Assembly (NCBI RefSeq): GCF_026341035.1
Contig: NZ_JAPEOQ010000001.1
Coordinates: 3,534,001 to 3,598,000, forward strand
DNA length: 64,000 nucleotides
Direction of reading: 5' to 3'
DNA from: Streptomyces sp. NBC_01016
GTDB lineage: Bacteria > Actinomycetota > Actinomycetes > Streptomycetales > Streptomycetaceae
Position numbers and translations under genes: made by a program
In this document: piece after piece, positions 24,509 to 33,304 of the stretch
How positions within the stretch are numbered: position 1 is the stretch's first letter
How the letters are laid out: each line of letters opens with the position of its first letter
The notes under the pieces: model-generated
Told to the model about the DNA's origin: nothing
The model's input: the letters and a program-made list of their open reading frames with translations, nothing else
Databases searched by the model: none

Positions 24509-25672
24509 ATGAGCACCTACCGCGACCTCGCACACCGTGGCAGCGCACGGGCCACCGTTCTCAGGACGGTCGGCACCCGCGAGCGCCGCTCGCACACGAC
24601 GGCCCCGCGCGTACCCACCGTCGGCATCGACATCGGCGGCACGAAGGTGATGGCCGGCGTGGTCGACGCGGACGGCAACATCCTGGAGACGCTCCGCACG
24701 GAGACCCCGGACAAGTCCAAGAGCCCCAAGGTCGTCGAGGACACGATCACGGAGCTGGTGCTCGACCTCTCCGACCGGCACGACGTGCACGCCGTCGGCA
24801 TCGGCGCGGCCGGCTGGGTGGACGCGGACCGCAACCGCGTCCTGTTCGCCCCCCACCTGTCGTGGCGCAACGAACCCCTCCGCGACCGGCTCGCAGGCCG
24901 CCTGGCGGTCCCCGTACTCGTCGACAACGACGCCAACACCGCCGCCTGGGCGGAGTGGCGCTTCGGCGCCGGGCGCGGCGAGGACCACCTGGTCATGATC
25001 ACGCTCGGGACGGGTATCGGCGGCGCGATCCTGGAGGACGGGCAGGTCAAGCGCGGCAAGTTCGGTGTCGCCGGCGAGTTCGGCCATATGCAGGTCGTCC
25101 CCGGCGGGCACCGCTGCCCGTGCGGCAACCGCGGCTGCTGGGAGCAGTACAGCTCCGGCAACGCCCTGGTCCGCGAGGCCCGCGAGCTCGCCGCGGCCGA
25201 CTCCCCGGTCGCGTACAACATCATCGAGCGGGTCCAGGGGCACATCCCCGACATCACCGGGCCGCTCATCACGCAGCTGGCCCGCGAGGGCGACGCCATG
25301 TGCGTCGAGCTGCTGCAGGACATCGGCCAGTGGCTGGGCGTCGGCATAGCGAACCTGGCGGCGGCTCTCGATCCGTCGTGCTTCGTCATCGGTGGCGGTG
25401 TCAGCGCCGCCGACGACCTGCTGATCGTCCCCGCCCGGGACGCCTTCAAGCGGCAGCTCACCGGTCGTGGCTACCGGCCCGAGGCCCGTATCGCCCGTGC
25501 CCAGCTCGGCCCCGAGGCCGGCATGGTCGGCGCCGCGGACCTGGCCCGGCTCGTCGCCCGCCGCTTCCGCCGTGCCAAGCGCCGCCGCGTGGAGCGCCAC
25601 GAGCGGTACGAGCGGTACGCCCGCACCCGCAGCACGACCGGCTCGCCCGTGGACGGAGCGGAGCAGGGCTAG
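24509..25672 (+). CDS. ROK-family sugar kinase (glucokinase-like)
   Basis: A 387-residue cytoplasmic kinase. There is no N-terminal HTH, only a basic lead of about 35 residues. The phosphate loop is VGIDIGGTKVMAGVVD, the substrate loop VDNDANTAAWAEWRFG with catalytic Asp, and the second ATP motif MITLGTGIGGAI. The zinc site is EFGHMQVVPGGHRCPCGNRGCWEQY. The tail after residue ~355 is very Arg-rich (FRRAKRRRVERHERYERY). It follows the sugar transporter and so should phosphorylate the imported sugar; glucose is possible from similarity to SCO6260-type proteins. It is separated from the transporter by a hairpin, so it may have its own promoter. Confidence 0.9.
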   Translation: MSTYRDLAHRGSARATVLRTVGTRERRSHTTAPRVPTVGIDIGGTKVMAGVVDADGNILETLRTETPDKSKSPKVVEDTITELVLDLSDRHDVHAVGIGAAGWVDADRNRVLFAPHLSWRNEPLRDRLAGRLAVPVLVDNDANTAAWAEWRFGAGRGEDHLVMITLGTGIGGAILEDGQVKRGKFGVAGEFGHMQVVPGGHRCPCGNRGCWEQYSSGNALVREARELAAADSPVAYNIIERVQGHIPDITGPLITQLAREGDAMCVELLQDIGQWLGVGIANLAAALDPSCFVIGGGVSAADDLLIVPARDAFKRQLTGRGYRPEARIARAQLGPEAGMVGAADLARLVARRFRRAKRRRVERHERYERYARTRSTTGSPVDGAEQG

Positions 25673-25734
25673 CACCGGTGCCAGCGCCTCAGACGCCGCG
25701 GACGACGCCCGAGACAGTGACAGGAAAACCAGCC

Positions 25735-26316
25735 ATGACCGTGCCCCGCCAGCCCCCGTCCGCGGACGAAGAGCCGCGACCGGCCGAGGACCGCGGCCAT
25801 GTGATCCGACGCCGCGTCCTCACGCTCCTGACCATCGTGCTGCTCATCGGCATCCCCGCCGGCTACCTGGTGATCTCCGCGGGCCAGAGCAGGGACAGCG
25901 GCAAGGACAAGGAAGCGAAGTACTCGATCACCGGGCTCACCGTCGGCTGGCCGTCCAAGGTGCAGCGCCGCCTCTACCAGATCCCGGTCCCGCCGCACTC
26001 GCGCAACGTCGCCTACTACGAGACGAACAACTACAAGGTGAGCCGCCTGTACGCGCAGTTCCTCACCAGCAACAAGGGCCTCGACGAGTTCCTGGAGAAC
26101 GTCGACGCCGGCTACACGGTCGGTGACCTGGCGACCGACGACATCGCGATCAGCGAGCGCGACCAGAAGATCGCGGGCTGGGACTTCACGGGCCCGGGCC
26201 CCTGGTACGGCCTCACCCACTCCCAGGAGGACCCGTCGCCGACCCAGACCATCGTGGTGAACCGCTCCAACCCCGACCACCCCATGGTGTACGTGGTCTC
26301 GATGACGCACCCCTGA
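25735..26316 (+). CDS. Membrane-anchored protein of unknown function
   Basis: A 193-residue protein with a cytoplasmic N-terminus of about 25 polar residues and one membrane helix (VLTLLTIVLLIGIPAGYLVISAG, residues ~28-50). An external domain of about 140 residues follows. That domain has YSITGLTVGWPSKVQRRLYQ, a Tyr/Asn-rich middle and WDFTGPGPWYGLTH, and ends MVYVVSMTHP. An AGGAAAA site precedes the ATG. It lies 62 bp after the sugar kinase gene in the same direction, and such a pair recurs in streptomycetes as far as I recall. I do not recognise a catalytic motif. Confidence 0.7.
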   Translation: MTVPRQPPSADEEPRPAEDRGHVIRRRVLTLLTIVLLIGIPAGYLVISAGQSRDSGKDKEAKYSITGLTVGWPSKVQRRLYQIPVPPHSRNVAYYETNNYKVSRLYAQFLTSNKGLDEFLENVDAGYTVGDLATDDIAISERDQKIAGWDFTGPGPWYGLTHSQEDPSPTQTIVVNRSNPDHPMVYVVSMTHP

Positions 26317-26473
26317 GCGCGCTCCTGAGCGCACCCCCGACCGGCGCCCGGGGCGTCCGCCCTTCACGGCGCCCCCACGCCTGGTTCACACCCCGAACCC
26401 GGAGTGAACACGTCACGTCCATTGTGGGGACCCGCCACTAGATCGCTCAGGTGCACTGGCTAGCGTGGCCCGT

Positions 26474-27769
26474 GTGAGTGACACGAAGACCCCGCGCCTG
26501 CAGTACCGATTCGACGGCCGTGACGACGACTCCGCCCCGGTGCTCATCCTCGGCCCGTCGCTCGGCACGACGTGGCACATGTGGGACCGCCAGGTGCCCG
26601 AGCTGGCCCAGCACTGGCGGGTGTTCCGCTTCGATCTGCCCGGCCACGGCGGTTCCCCCGCGCACCCGGCGGGCTCCGTCGAGGCGCTCGCGGAGCGGCT
26701 GCTCGCCACGCTCGACGAGCTGGGCATCCAGCGCTTCGGCTACGCGGGCTGCTCGCTGGGCGGCGCGATCGGCGCGGAGCTCGCGCTGCGCCACCCGGAG
26801 CGCGTCGCGTCGCTCGCCCTGATCGCGGCCTCGCCGCGGTTCGGCACCGCCGACGAGTTCCGCCAGCGCGGCGTCATCGTGCGCAGCAACGGCCTCGACC
26901 CCATCGCCCGTACGGCCCCCGAGCGCTGGTTCACGCACGGCTTCGCCTCCGCGCAGCCCGCGATCACGGACTGGGCGGTGCAGATGGTCCGCACGACGGA
27001 CCCGGGCTGCTACATCGCCTCGTGCGAGGCGCTCGCCGCCTTCGACGTCCGCGAGGACCTTGCCGACATCGGCGTGCCGGCGCTCGTCCTCGTCGGCTCG
27101 GAGGACCAGGTCACGGGGCCCGCCGAGGCCCGCACGCTGGTCGCCGGTATACCGGACGCCCGGCTCGCGGTGGTGCCCGGCGCCTCCCACCTGGCCCCGG
27201 TCGAACAGCCGGCCGCCGTCACCGACCTCCTCGTACGGCACTTCACCTCGGCCTGGCCCGCCGTCCACGAGACCGGGCAGACCGCCATCCAGGCCGCCCC
27301 GGTCAAGCCGGTCCTCGCGCCGCCGCCCCCGTCGGCCCCGCCGCGCGCGGAGATCGCGGCCGCGCAGCAGCCGGAGGCCGCGACCCGGCCCGACCCGCAC
27401 GACGCGGGCCTCAAGACGCGTCGCGAGGTCCTCGGCGACGCCCACGTGGACCGGGCGCTGTCCACGGCCGACGACTTCTCCGGTGACTTCCAGGAGTTCC
27501 TCACCCGCTACGCGTGGGGCGAGATCTGGTCCCGTCCGGGGCTCGACCGCCGCACGCGCTCCTCGGTGACCCTGGCGACCCTGGTCGCGGGCGGCCACCT
27601 CGACGAGCTGGTGTTCCACACGCGCGCGGCGCTGCGCAACGGCCTCACGGCCGCGGAGATCAAGGAAATCCTGCTGCAGACCGCCGTCTACTGCGGCGTC
27701 CCGGCCGCGAACGCGGCCTTCAAGGTGGCGCAGCAGGTGATCCGCGAGGAGACCACGCCCCAGGAGTGA
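26474..27769 (+). CDS. pcaL: Fused 3-oxoadipate enol-lactonase / 4-carboxymuconolactone decarboxylase-type protein
   Basis: A 431-residue two-domain protein. Residues ~1-262 are an alpha/beta-hydrolase with the oxyanion segment LGPSLGTTWHMWD, nucleophile elbow GCSLG (Ser), acid region LVLVGSEDQVT and catalytic His in GASHLAPVEQP. A Pro/Ala linker of about 45 residues leads to a carboxymuconolactone decarboxylase domain (ALSTADDFSGDFQEFLTRYAW, RSSVTLATLVAGG, EIKEILLQTAVYCGVPAANAA). This fusion is known as PcaL in actinobacteria and carries out two successive steps of protocatechuate breakdown. No other pca gene is nearby. The start is GTG at 26474, with a second GTG at 26465; no ribosome-binding site is evident, so it may be leaderless. 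Confidence 0.9.
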   Translation: MSDTKTPRLQYRFDGRDDDSAPVLILGPSLGTTWHMWDRQVPELAQHWRVFRFDLPGHGGSPAHPAGSVEALAERLLATLDELGIQRFGYAGCSLGGAIGAELALRHPERVASLALIAASPRFGTADEFRQRGVIVRSNGLDPIARTAPERWFTHGFASAQPAITDWAVQMVRTTDPGCYIASCEALAAFDVREDLADIGVPALVLVGSEDQVTGPAEARTLVAGIPDARLAVVPGASHLAPVEQPAAVTDLLVRHFTSAWPAVHETGQTAIQAAPVKPVLAPPPPSAPPRAEIAAAQQPEAATRPDPHDAGLKTRREVLGDAHVDRALSTADDFSGDFQEFLTRYAWGEIWSRPGLDRRTRSSVTLATLVAGGHLDELVFHTRAALRNGLTAAEIKEILLQTAVYCGVPAANAAFKVAQQVIREETTPQE

Positions 27770-27813
27770 CCCGGGGCGTGAAACCGGGCGTGGGCGGGCG
27801 CAGGATGGGACGT

Positions 27814-28449
27814 ATGAAGCTGACGAAGAAGACCCACGCCTGCGTCCGGCTCCAGAAGGACGGGCAGACGCTCGTCATCGACCCGGGCGGATTCTCCGAG
27901 GAGGACGCGGCCGTCGGCGCCGACGCGATCCTCGTGACGCACGAGCACCCCGACCACTTCGACGAGGACCGGCTGCGCGCCGGGATGGAGGCCAACCCCG
28001 GCGCGCACATCTGGACCCTGAAGTCGGTCGCGGAGCAGCTCTCGGCGGCGTTCCCCGGCCGCGTCCACACGGTGGGCCACGGCGACACGTTCACGGCCGC
28101 CGGGTTCGACGTCCAGGCGCACGGCGAGCTGCACGCCGTGATCCACCCGGACATCCCGCGCATCACGAACGTCGGCTATCTCGTCGACGGCGGCACGGTC
28201 TTCCACCCCGGCGACGCCCTCACCGTCCCCGACCACCCGGTCGAGACGCTGATGCTGCCCGTCATGGCGCCCTGGAACAAGATCGCCGAAGTGATCGACT
28301 ACGTACGGGAGGTCAAGCCGCGCCGCGCGTACGACATCCACGACGCGCTGCTCACGGACCTCGCCCGGCCGATCTACGACAGCCAGATCGGCGGGCTCGG
28401 CGGCACGGAGCACCTGCGCCTCACCCCTGGGGGCTCGGCGCAGGTCTGA
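27814..28449 (+). CDS. Metallo-beta-lactamase-fold hydrolase (UPF0173-like)
   Basis: A 211-residue hydrolase of the metallo-beta-lactamase superfamily. The metal-binding motif is LVTHEHPDHFDED (residues ~49-61). Later ligands are probably the His residues of AHGELHAVIHPD, the Asp of VFHPGDALTV and the His of RAYDIHDALL. It starts MKLTKKTHACVRLQKDGQTLVIDPG, the usual opening for the short UPF0173/ UlaG-like group. The ATG at 27814 is preferred; another at 27805 would add MGR. It lies 44 bp after the pcaL-like gene. The substrate is unknown. Confidence 0.85.
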   Translation: MKLTKKTHACVRLQKDGQTLVIDPGGFSEEDAAVGADAILVTHEHPDHFDEDRLRAGMEANPGAHIWTLKSVAEQLSAAFPGRVHTVGHGDTFTAAGFDVQAHGELHAVIHPDIPRITNVGYLVDGGTVFHPGDALTVPDHPVETLMLPVMAPWNKIAEVIDYVREVKPRRAYDIHDALLTDLARPIYDSQIGGLGGTEHLRLTPGGSAQV

Positions 28450-28488
28450 GGTGTCCGCGGGCTACTTCTTGAGAAGGGTGCCTGCGAG

Positions 28489-29064
28489 CTACTTCTTAAG
28501 AAGCTCGACGACCTCGTCCGTGGAGCCGATCTCCGCGATGCGCGGGAAGATCTTGCCGAAGCTGTGCTCGTGGGACTCGGCGTCCGTGTCGGTCGTCGCG
28601 TCGTCGACCAGCACCAGGTTGTAGCTCAGCTCCCACGCGGAGCGGGCGGACGACTCGACGCCGATGGACGTCGAGATGCCGCAGAGCACGATCTGCGTGA
28701 CGCCGCGGCGGCGCAGCTGGAGGTCCAGCTCGGTGCCGGTGAAGGCGCCCCAGTGCCGCTTGGTGATGACGATGTCGTCGCCGAGCGGGCCGAGCTCGTC
28801 GGGGAACTCGGAGAACGCGGGCGGCGGCGCCTGCGTCATGGCGCCCGCGGCGGCGCGGCCCGTGGGGAGGTCGCCGCCGTCCTGCGACCAGGCGACCTTC
28901 ACGCGCACGACCGGCAGGCCCTTGGCGCGGAAGGCCTCGGCGAGCTTGGCCCCGTTCTTGAGGACGTCGGCGGAGGGGTGCACGGTCGGCAGGCCGAGGA
29001 TGCCGTTCTGGAGGTCGATGAGGACGAGGGCGGGGCGCTCGTCGAGAGGCGTGTTGATCGTCAT
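28489..29064 (-). CDS. Isochorismatase-family cysteine hydrolase
   Basis: A 191-residue cytoplasmic hydrolase. The catalytic triad is visible: Asp in LVLIDLQNGIL (residue ~16), Lys in VITKRHWGAFTGTEL (~102) and the nucleophilic Cys in IVLCGISTSIGVESS (~128). The cis-peptide after the Gly-Ile pair is typical. Members hydrolyse isochorismate, nicotinamide or various amides; with Cys and without neighbours, the substrate is open. The final LLKK and stop are encoded in GCTACTTCTTAAGAAG (28488-28503). A 15/16 copy lies just downstream at 28461-28476, which suggests a small duplication. The upstream region holds a CTGT-CTA-ACAG palindrome at 29079-29089. Confidence 0.88.
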   Translation of the reverse strand: MTINTPLDERPALVLIDLQNGILGLPTVHPSADVLKNGAKLAEAFRAKGLPVVRVKVAWSQDGGDLPTGRAAAGAMTQAPPPAFSEFPDELGPLGDDIVITKRHWGAFTGTELDLQLRRRGVTQIVLCGISTSIGVESSARSAWELSYNLVLVDDATTDTDAESHEHSFGKIFPRIAEIGSTDEVVELLKK

Positions 29065-29196
29065 GTTCGGCAGGCTAACTGTCTAACAGAAAAACTTGCA
29101 AGATTGCCTGTCTATCGCGAGTGTGGTGTGCGGGTGTGATGTCACGCCGCGGCACGGGATCGGCCGCTGTCAGACCTGCCGGGTAGGTTGTGGAAC

Positions 29197-29976
29197 ATGC
29201 GCATTGCTACCTGGAACGTGAACTCGATCACCGCGCGGCTCCCGCGCCTCCTTGCCTGGCTGGAGAGCAGTGGCACGGACGTGCTGTGCATCCAGGAGAC
29301 CAAGTGCTCGGCGGAGCAGTTCCCCGCGGACGAGCTGCGGGAGCTGGGCTACGAGTCGGCGGTGAACGCGAACGGCAGGTGGAACGGGGTGGCGCTGCTC
29401 TCCCGCGTGGGCCTGGAGGACGTGGTCAAGGGCCTGCCCGGCGACCCCGGTTATGACGGGGCCGAGGAGCCCCGCGCCGTCTCCGCGACCTGCGGCCCGG
29501 TCCGCGTCTGGTCGGTCTACGTGCCGAACGGGCGGGAAGTGGACCACGCGCACTACGCGTACAAGCTCCAGTGGTTCGAGGCCCTGAAGGCGGCGGTCGC
29601 GGGCGACGCGGCGGGCTCGCGCCCCTTCGCGGTGATGGGCGACTACAACGTGGCGCCGACGGACGACGATGTCTGGGACATCTCCCTCTTCGACGGTGCG
29701 ACGCATGTGACCCCCGCCGAGCGGGCGGCGCTCACGGCGCTGCGCGAGACGGGCCTGAGCGACGTCGTGCCGCGCCCCCTCAAGTACGACCACCCCTTCA
29801 CGTACTGGGACTACCGCGCGCTCGGCTTCCCGAAGAACAAGGGCATGCGCATCGACCTGGTCTACGGGAACGAGCCGTTCGCCAAGGCCGTCTCCGACGC
29901 CTACGTGGACCGCGAGGAGCGCAAGGGCAAGGGCGCGTCGGACCACGCGCCGGTCGTGGTGGACCTCGACGTCTGA
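29197..29976 (+). CDS. xthA: Exodeoxyribonuclease III
   Basis: A 259-residue DNA-repair nuclease of the exonuclease III/APE family, acting at abasic sites and 3' ends. Active-site residues in order: Asn in MRIATWNVNSI, Glu in LCIQETK (~35), Tyr in VWSVYVPNGR (~109), Asp and Asn in MGDYNVAP (~148), Asp in MRIDLVYGN and His in KGASDHAPVVVDL (last residues). The length is normal for the family. The ATG at 29197 starts the first beta strand. It is divergent from the isochorismatase-type gene. It follows a short AT-richer region but no operon partner is evident. Confidence 0.95.
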   Translation: MRIATWNVNSITARLPRLLAWLESSGTDVLCIQETKCSAEQFPADELRELGYESAVNANGRWNGVALLSRVGLEDVVKGLPGDPGYDGAEEPRAVSATCGPVRVWSVYVPNGREVDHAHYAYKLQWFEALKAAVAGDAAGSRPFAVMGDYNVAPTDDDVWDISLFDGATHVTPAERAALTALRETGLSDVVPRPLKYDHPFTYWDYRALGFPKNKGMRIDLVYGNEPFAKAVSDAYVDREERKGKGASDHAPVVVDLDV

Positions 29977-30058
29977 GACGGTCTAAGACCGCCTGACACC
30001 GTCTGGGGTCGGACGGGTCCGGCCCCGTTGTCAGTGGCGGGCGCTAGCGTCTGCGCCC

Positions 30059-30727
30059 GTGACGGATCTGACGACGTACCTGAACTCGACCCAACTGGCC
30101 TACGACACCGCAGCCGGCGCCTACGCCGAGATCGTTCCCCCGCTCTTCCCGCAGGACCTGTACGCACACGCGGTGTTCGGCGTCTTCGCCGAGCGCGTCA
30201 AGCAGGCGGACGCCGGGCCCGTGGCCGACCTCGGCTGCGGGCCCGGACATGTGACGGCCCATCTGAACTCCCTCGGGCTCTCCGCGTTCGGCATCGACCT
30301 CTCGCCGAAGACGGTCGCGGAGGCCCGCCGTGCCCACCCCGGACTGCGGTTCGAGGAGGGCACGATGACCGGCCTCGACCTGGCAGACGGCTCGCTGGGC
30401 GGCGTCGTCGCCTGGTACTCGACGGTGCACACGCCGCCGGAGCTGCTGCCGACGGTGTTCGCCGAGTTCCACCGCGTCCTCGCCCCCGGCGGCTACATGC
30501 TGCTCGGCTTCAAGGTGGGCGACCTGCTGCGCCACCTGGACCACGCCTACGGCCACGATCTCTCGCTGGACGTCTACTGGCTGGACCCGGAGCAGGTCGC
30601 CGGGCTCGTGGATCAGTCGGGCCTCCCGGTGGAGGCCCAACTGATCCGCGAGCCCGAGGACTACGAGCGGGCGACCCAGGCCAAGCAGGGAATCCTGATC
30701 GCCCGAAAGCCGGCCGCTACGGCCTAA
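30059..30727 (+). CDS. SAM-dependent methyltransferase (class I)
   Basis: A 222-residue methyltransferase. The SAM-binding motif is VADLGCGPGHVTAHL (residue ~54), followed by the acidic loop AFGIDLSPKTV, RFEEGTMTGLDLADGSLGGVVAWYS and LAPGGYMLLGFK. The N-terminus STQLAYDTAAGAYAE is common in the Methyltransf_11/25 group. It starts with GTG at 30059 and lacks a clear Shine-Dalgarno sequence. It is 82 bp after xthA and convergent with the GDSL gene (17 bp apart). The acceptor is unknown. Confidence 0.85.
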   Translation: MTDLTTYLNSTQLAYDTAAGAYAEIVPPLFPQDLYAHAVFGVFAERVKQADAGPVADLGCGPGHVTAHLNSLGLSAFGIDLSPKTVAEARRAHPGLRFEEGTMTGLDLADGSLGGVVAWYSTVHTPPELLPTVFAEFHRVLAPGGYMLLGFKVGDLLRHLDHAYGHDLSLDVYWLDPEQVAGLVDQSGLPVEAQLIREPEDYERATQAKQGILIARKPAATA

Positions 30728-30744
30728 TCGCTACCGCCTGATCG

Positions 30745-32568
30745 CTACGGCCTGAGCACGTTCAGGTCGATCGAGTCGGCCAGCGCCTTCAGACCCGGGT
30801 CACCCGGATGCAGATGGTCCCCGCTGTCGTACGCGGGGAGCATCCGCGCCGGGTGGGCCGGGTCCCGGACGACGGCATCGAAGTCGAGAAAGCCGTCGAA
30901 GCCCGAACCGGCGCTGCGGACAAAGGAGTTGATGGCCTCCCGTTGCACGTCGGCGGCCGGCGTGCACAGGGTCTCGCCCTCGCACGGCGTGATGGTCGCC
31001 CCGATCACCTTGAGGCCCCGCGCGTGCGCCCGCGCAACGATCTCCCGCAGGCCCGCCTCGACCTGCTCGGCGCTCGCGCCCCAGCGCACGTCGTTGACGC
31101 CCTGGAAGACGACGACCGTTCTGGCCGAGGTCTGCGCGAACACATCGCGGTCGAGCCGGTGCAGCGCGCTGACACCGCCCGTATCCGTGGAGAGTCCGTC
31201 GCCGGGATAGCGGTCGGCGATGACCCGGTTCGCGGAGATGCCCTCGTTGAGGACGCCGTAGTGCGGCACCTTCGACTGGGCGAGGAGTCGCGTGGCGAGC
31301 ACGTTGGGCCAGCGGTGGTTCGCGTCCAGTGTCGACTTCACGCCATCCGTGATGGAGTCGCCGAGCAGCACGACGGAGCCGGGGCCACCGCCCACGTCGA
31401 CTCCGGTGAGCAGCGGCCAGTACGAGATCGTCGAGCTGTACGAGGAGCCGTCCGCCTCCGTGGCGTGATCGCCCATCGTGCTCACGTAGCTGCGCTGGAT
31501 CGCCTGGCTGTGCACGGGGGCCGCGGTGACGGGCTCCGGCAGATGGAAGCTCACGAGAAGGTTGGCGCTCTCCGGCACATCGAAGTCCACCGGATCACTG
31601 AACGCCTGCCCGCCGGCGGGGAGTTGGGTGCCGGTGGAACCCCGGAACGTCAGCGGCACCGGCTTCCCGAGCGCCGCGGCCCCCGCCCCCTGCACCGCCA
31701 CCGACGCGCTCCCGATCCGCACCGGGGTCGCGGCGAAGGTGTTCTCCAGGCGGATACGGACCTTCGGCCCGCCGGTGCTCGTGTGCACGACGAGCCGGAT
31801 GGTGCGGTCCGCCCACGGCCCCACCGCGGTGTACCCGGCGGGTGAGGCCGACCAACTGCCCGTCCACCCGGACGTCGCCGCGCGCACGGACAGGTCGAAG
31901 ACATGCAGTGCCCCGCCGCTCACCTTCGGCGCCCTCGGCAGGTCGACGGAGGAGATCCGGTGGCCCTTGCGCACCGGCACGGTCACCGCGTACAGCCGTG
32001 TCTTCTCGGGGACTTGGCCGTACGCAGTGTTCCGGTGCGGCAGCGCCACCGACTTCTTGGCGAGCGGCCCGGAGCGCCAGTCCGGCGCGGTGAGCCGGTA
32101 CGTCGAGCGGGAGCCGTCCGCGTACCGGACGACGCCGGTCCCGGACGCGTCGCCGCCTGTCCCGGCGACCAGGAAGGCGAGCGCGTCCCCGCGCCCGTTC
32201 ACCCGCACGGACTGCCCGTTCGCCCGTACGTTGTCGGGTCCGGACCCCGCGGTCCGCGGCCAGGTGAGCCGGGCCCGGTCGAGATTCATGGTGCGGCCGG
32301 GCGTCCAGCCGGCCGCGGTGAGGTCCTGCGCGGACAGGGAGCTGCCCGCGCCGTCGAAGTCCGCTTCGCCGGGCCGCGTGTCGTCGCTGACGGCCCGGTT
32401 GTCGAAGAGCCGCTCCAGGGGGAGCGGCCCGGGTCTGGCGGGTGCCGCGTGGGCCGCGGTGACAGGGGTGACCCCCGCACATACGGCCAGTATGAACGCG
32501 GCTCCCCAAATGCGTCGGCGCAAGACCGACTCCCTCCGCTTGTGTGTCCGCCGTGGTGGTTGCGCCAT
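30745..32568 (-). CDS. Secreted GDSL/SGNH-family esterase
   Basis: A 607-residue secreted hydrolase. A basic N-terminus with repeated Arg and a hydrophobic segment (IWGAAFILAVCAGVTPVTA) forms the signal peptide. Residues ~45-200 are a beta-rich region of unknown family. The SGNH domain (~225-607) shows block I VVLLGDSITDG (nucleophile Ser, ~388), block II with NEGISANRV, block III GVNDVRWG and the catalytic Asp/His pair DHLHPGDPG (~590). The SGNH part is the size of streptomycete secreted GDSL lipases, such as those that open GWTGSWSASPAGY. The ATG at 32568 lacks a strong ribosome-binding site. Confidence 0.88.
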   Translation of the reverse strand: MAQPPRRTHKRRESVLRRRIWGAAFILAVCAGVTPVTAAHAAPARPGPLPLERLFDNRAVSDDTRPGEADFDGAGSSLSAQDLTAAGWTPGRTMNLDRARLTWPRTAGSGPDNVRANGQSVRVNGRGDALAFLVAGTGGDASGTGVVRYADGSRSTYRLTAPDWRSGPLAKKSVALPHRNTAYGQVPEKTRLYAVTVPVRKGHRISSVDLPRAPKVSGGALHVFDLSVRAATSGWTGSWSASPAGYTAVGPWADRTIRLVVHTSTGGPKVRIRLENTFAATPVRIGSASVAVQGAGAAALGKPVPLTFRGSTGTQLPAGGQAFSDPVDFDVPESANLLVSFHLPEPVTAAPVHSQAIQRSYVSTMGDHATEADGSSYSSTISYWPLLTGVDVGGGPGSVVLLGDSITDGVKSTLDANHRWPNVLATRLLAQSKVPHYGVLNEGISANRVIADRYPGDGLSTDTGGVSALHRLDRDVFAQTSARTVVVFQGVNDVRWGASAEQVEAGLREIVARAHARGLKVIGATITPCEGETLCTPAADVQREAINSFVRSAGSGFDGFLDFDAVVRDPAHPARMLPAYDSGDHLHPGDPGLKALADSIDLNVLRP

Positions 32569-32712
32569 GAAGCTAAGGACGAGGTGATGGCCCGTCAATG
32601 TGCCGCGAGGTAAACGGGGGAGAAAGGCCGGTGTCCGGTTCCTGAACTCCGCGCGGCGCCACCTCCGCGCGCCTGTGGTGCGGGCCGGTACTCGGATGCC
32701 AATCTGGGCGAT

Positions 32713-33162
32713 ATGAAGATCCCTTTCGCGGCTAATTGGCGCAAGAAGCACGGTCCGGCGCACGGCGTCGCCGTGTTCCCGACCGGCGACGAAGGTGGCG
32801 AGGGCGAGAGCGGACTTGTCGAACTCCTCTCCGAGTGCGAGCTGTTGCGTTCCCAGGCCGACGACGCGGGGGTCGAACTGGACGAGTCGGTGCGGTCGTT
32901 GGAGGCCCTCGACCAACTTGTGCCGCGCTGGCGGGAGGACGAGGACACGCTGCACTGGCTGGGTAACGACGCGGGCCTCTATCTGGGTTCGGTCATGGTG
33001 CGGCACGTCTCGGGCGCCACTTGGGTGATCTGGGACAACGGGCAGCCGGTCGTGCGGCTCGAGTCGGGCCGCGAGATCGACGTCGTGGAGGCCGGGCACG
33101 AGTGGGCGGCGAGCGGGGCGCCCGAGCTCTCCCAGTTCTACGCGGAGGCCGCCGAGTCGTAG
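32713..33162 (+). CDS. Conserved actinobacterial protein (DUF6278-like)
   Basis: A 149-residue soluble protein of unknown function that I associate with DUF6278. It opens MKIPFAANWRKKHGPAHGVA, then has an acidic linker. The core is LVELLSECELLRSQADDAGV, LEALDQLVPRWREDEDT, WLGNDAGLYLGSVMVRHVSGATW and WDNGQPVVRLESGREIDVVE, and it ends ELSQFYAEAAES. The WLGNDAGLYLG and PVVRLESGREIDV segments look like a small alpha/beta fold. It is divergent from the GDSL gene and precedes the glutamate transporter by 142 bp in the same direction. Confidence 0.75.
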   Translation: MKIPFAANWRKKHGPAHGVAVFPTGDEGGEGESGLVELLSECELLRSQADDAGVELDESVRSLEALDQLVPRWREDEDTLHWLGNDAGLYLGSVMVRHVSGATWVIWDNGQPVVRLESGREIDVVEAGHEWAASGAPELSQFYAEAAES

Positions 33163-33304
33163 ATCGTGCCCGGAGCGCCGCGTAGTTGAGCGTCAAAGCC
33201 GCAAATACGGTTAATGCCCATAAGTGCGTGTCGTCTGTTAAGTCCCATGTAAGCGTGGATAGTTTGCGCGGACCGACACAGCTGAAAGTGGGCAGGTACT
33301 GCCG

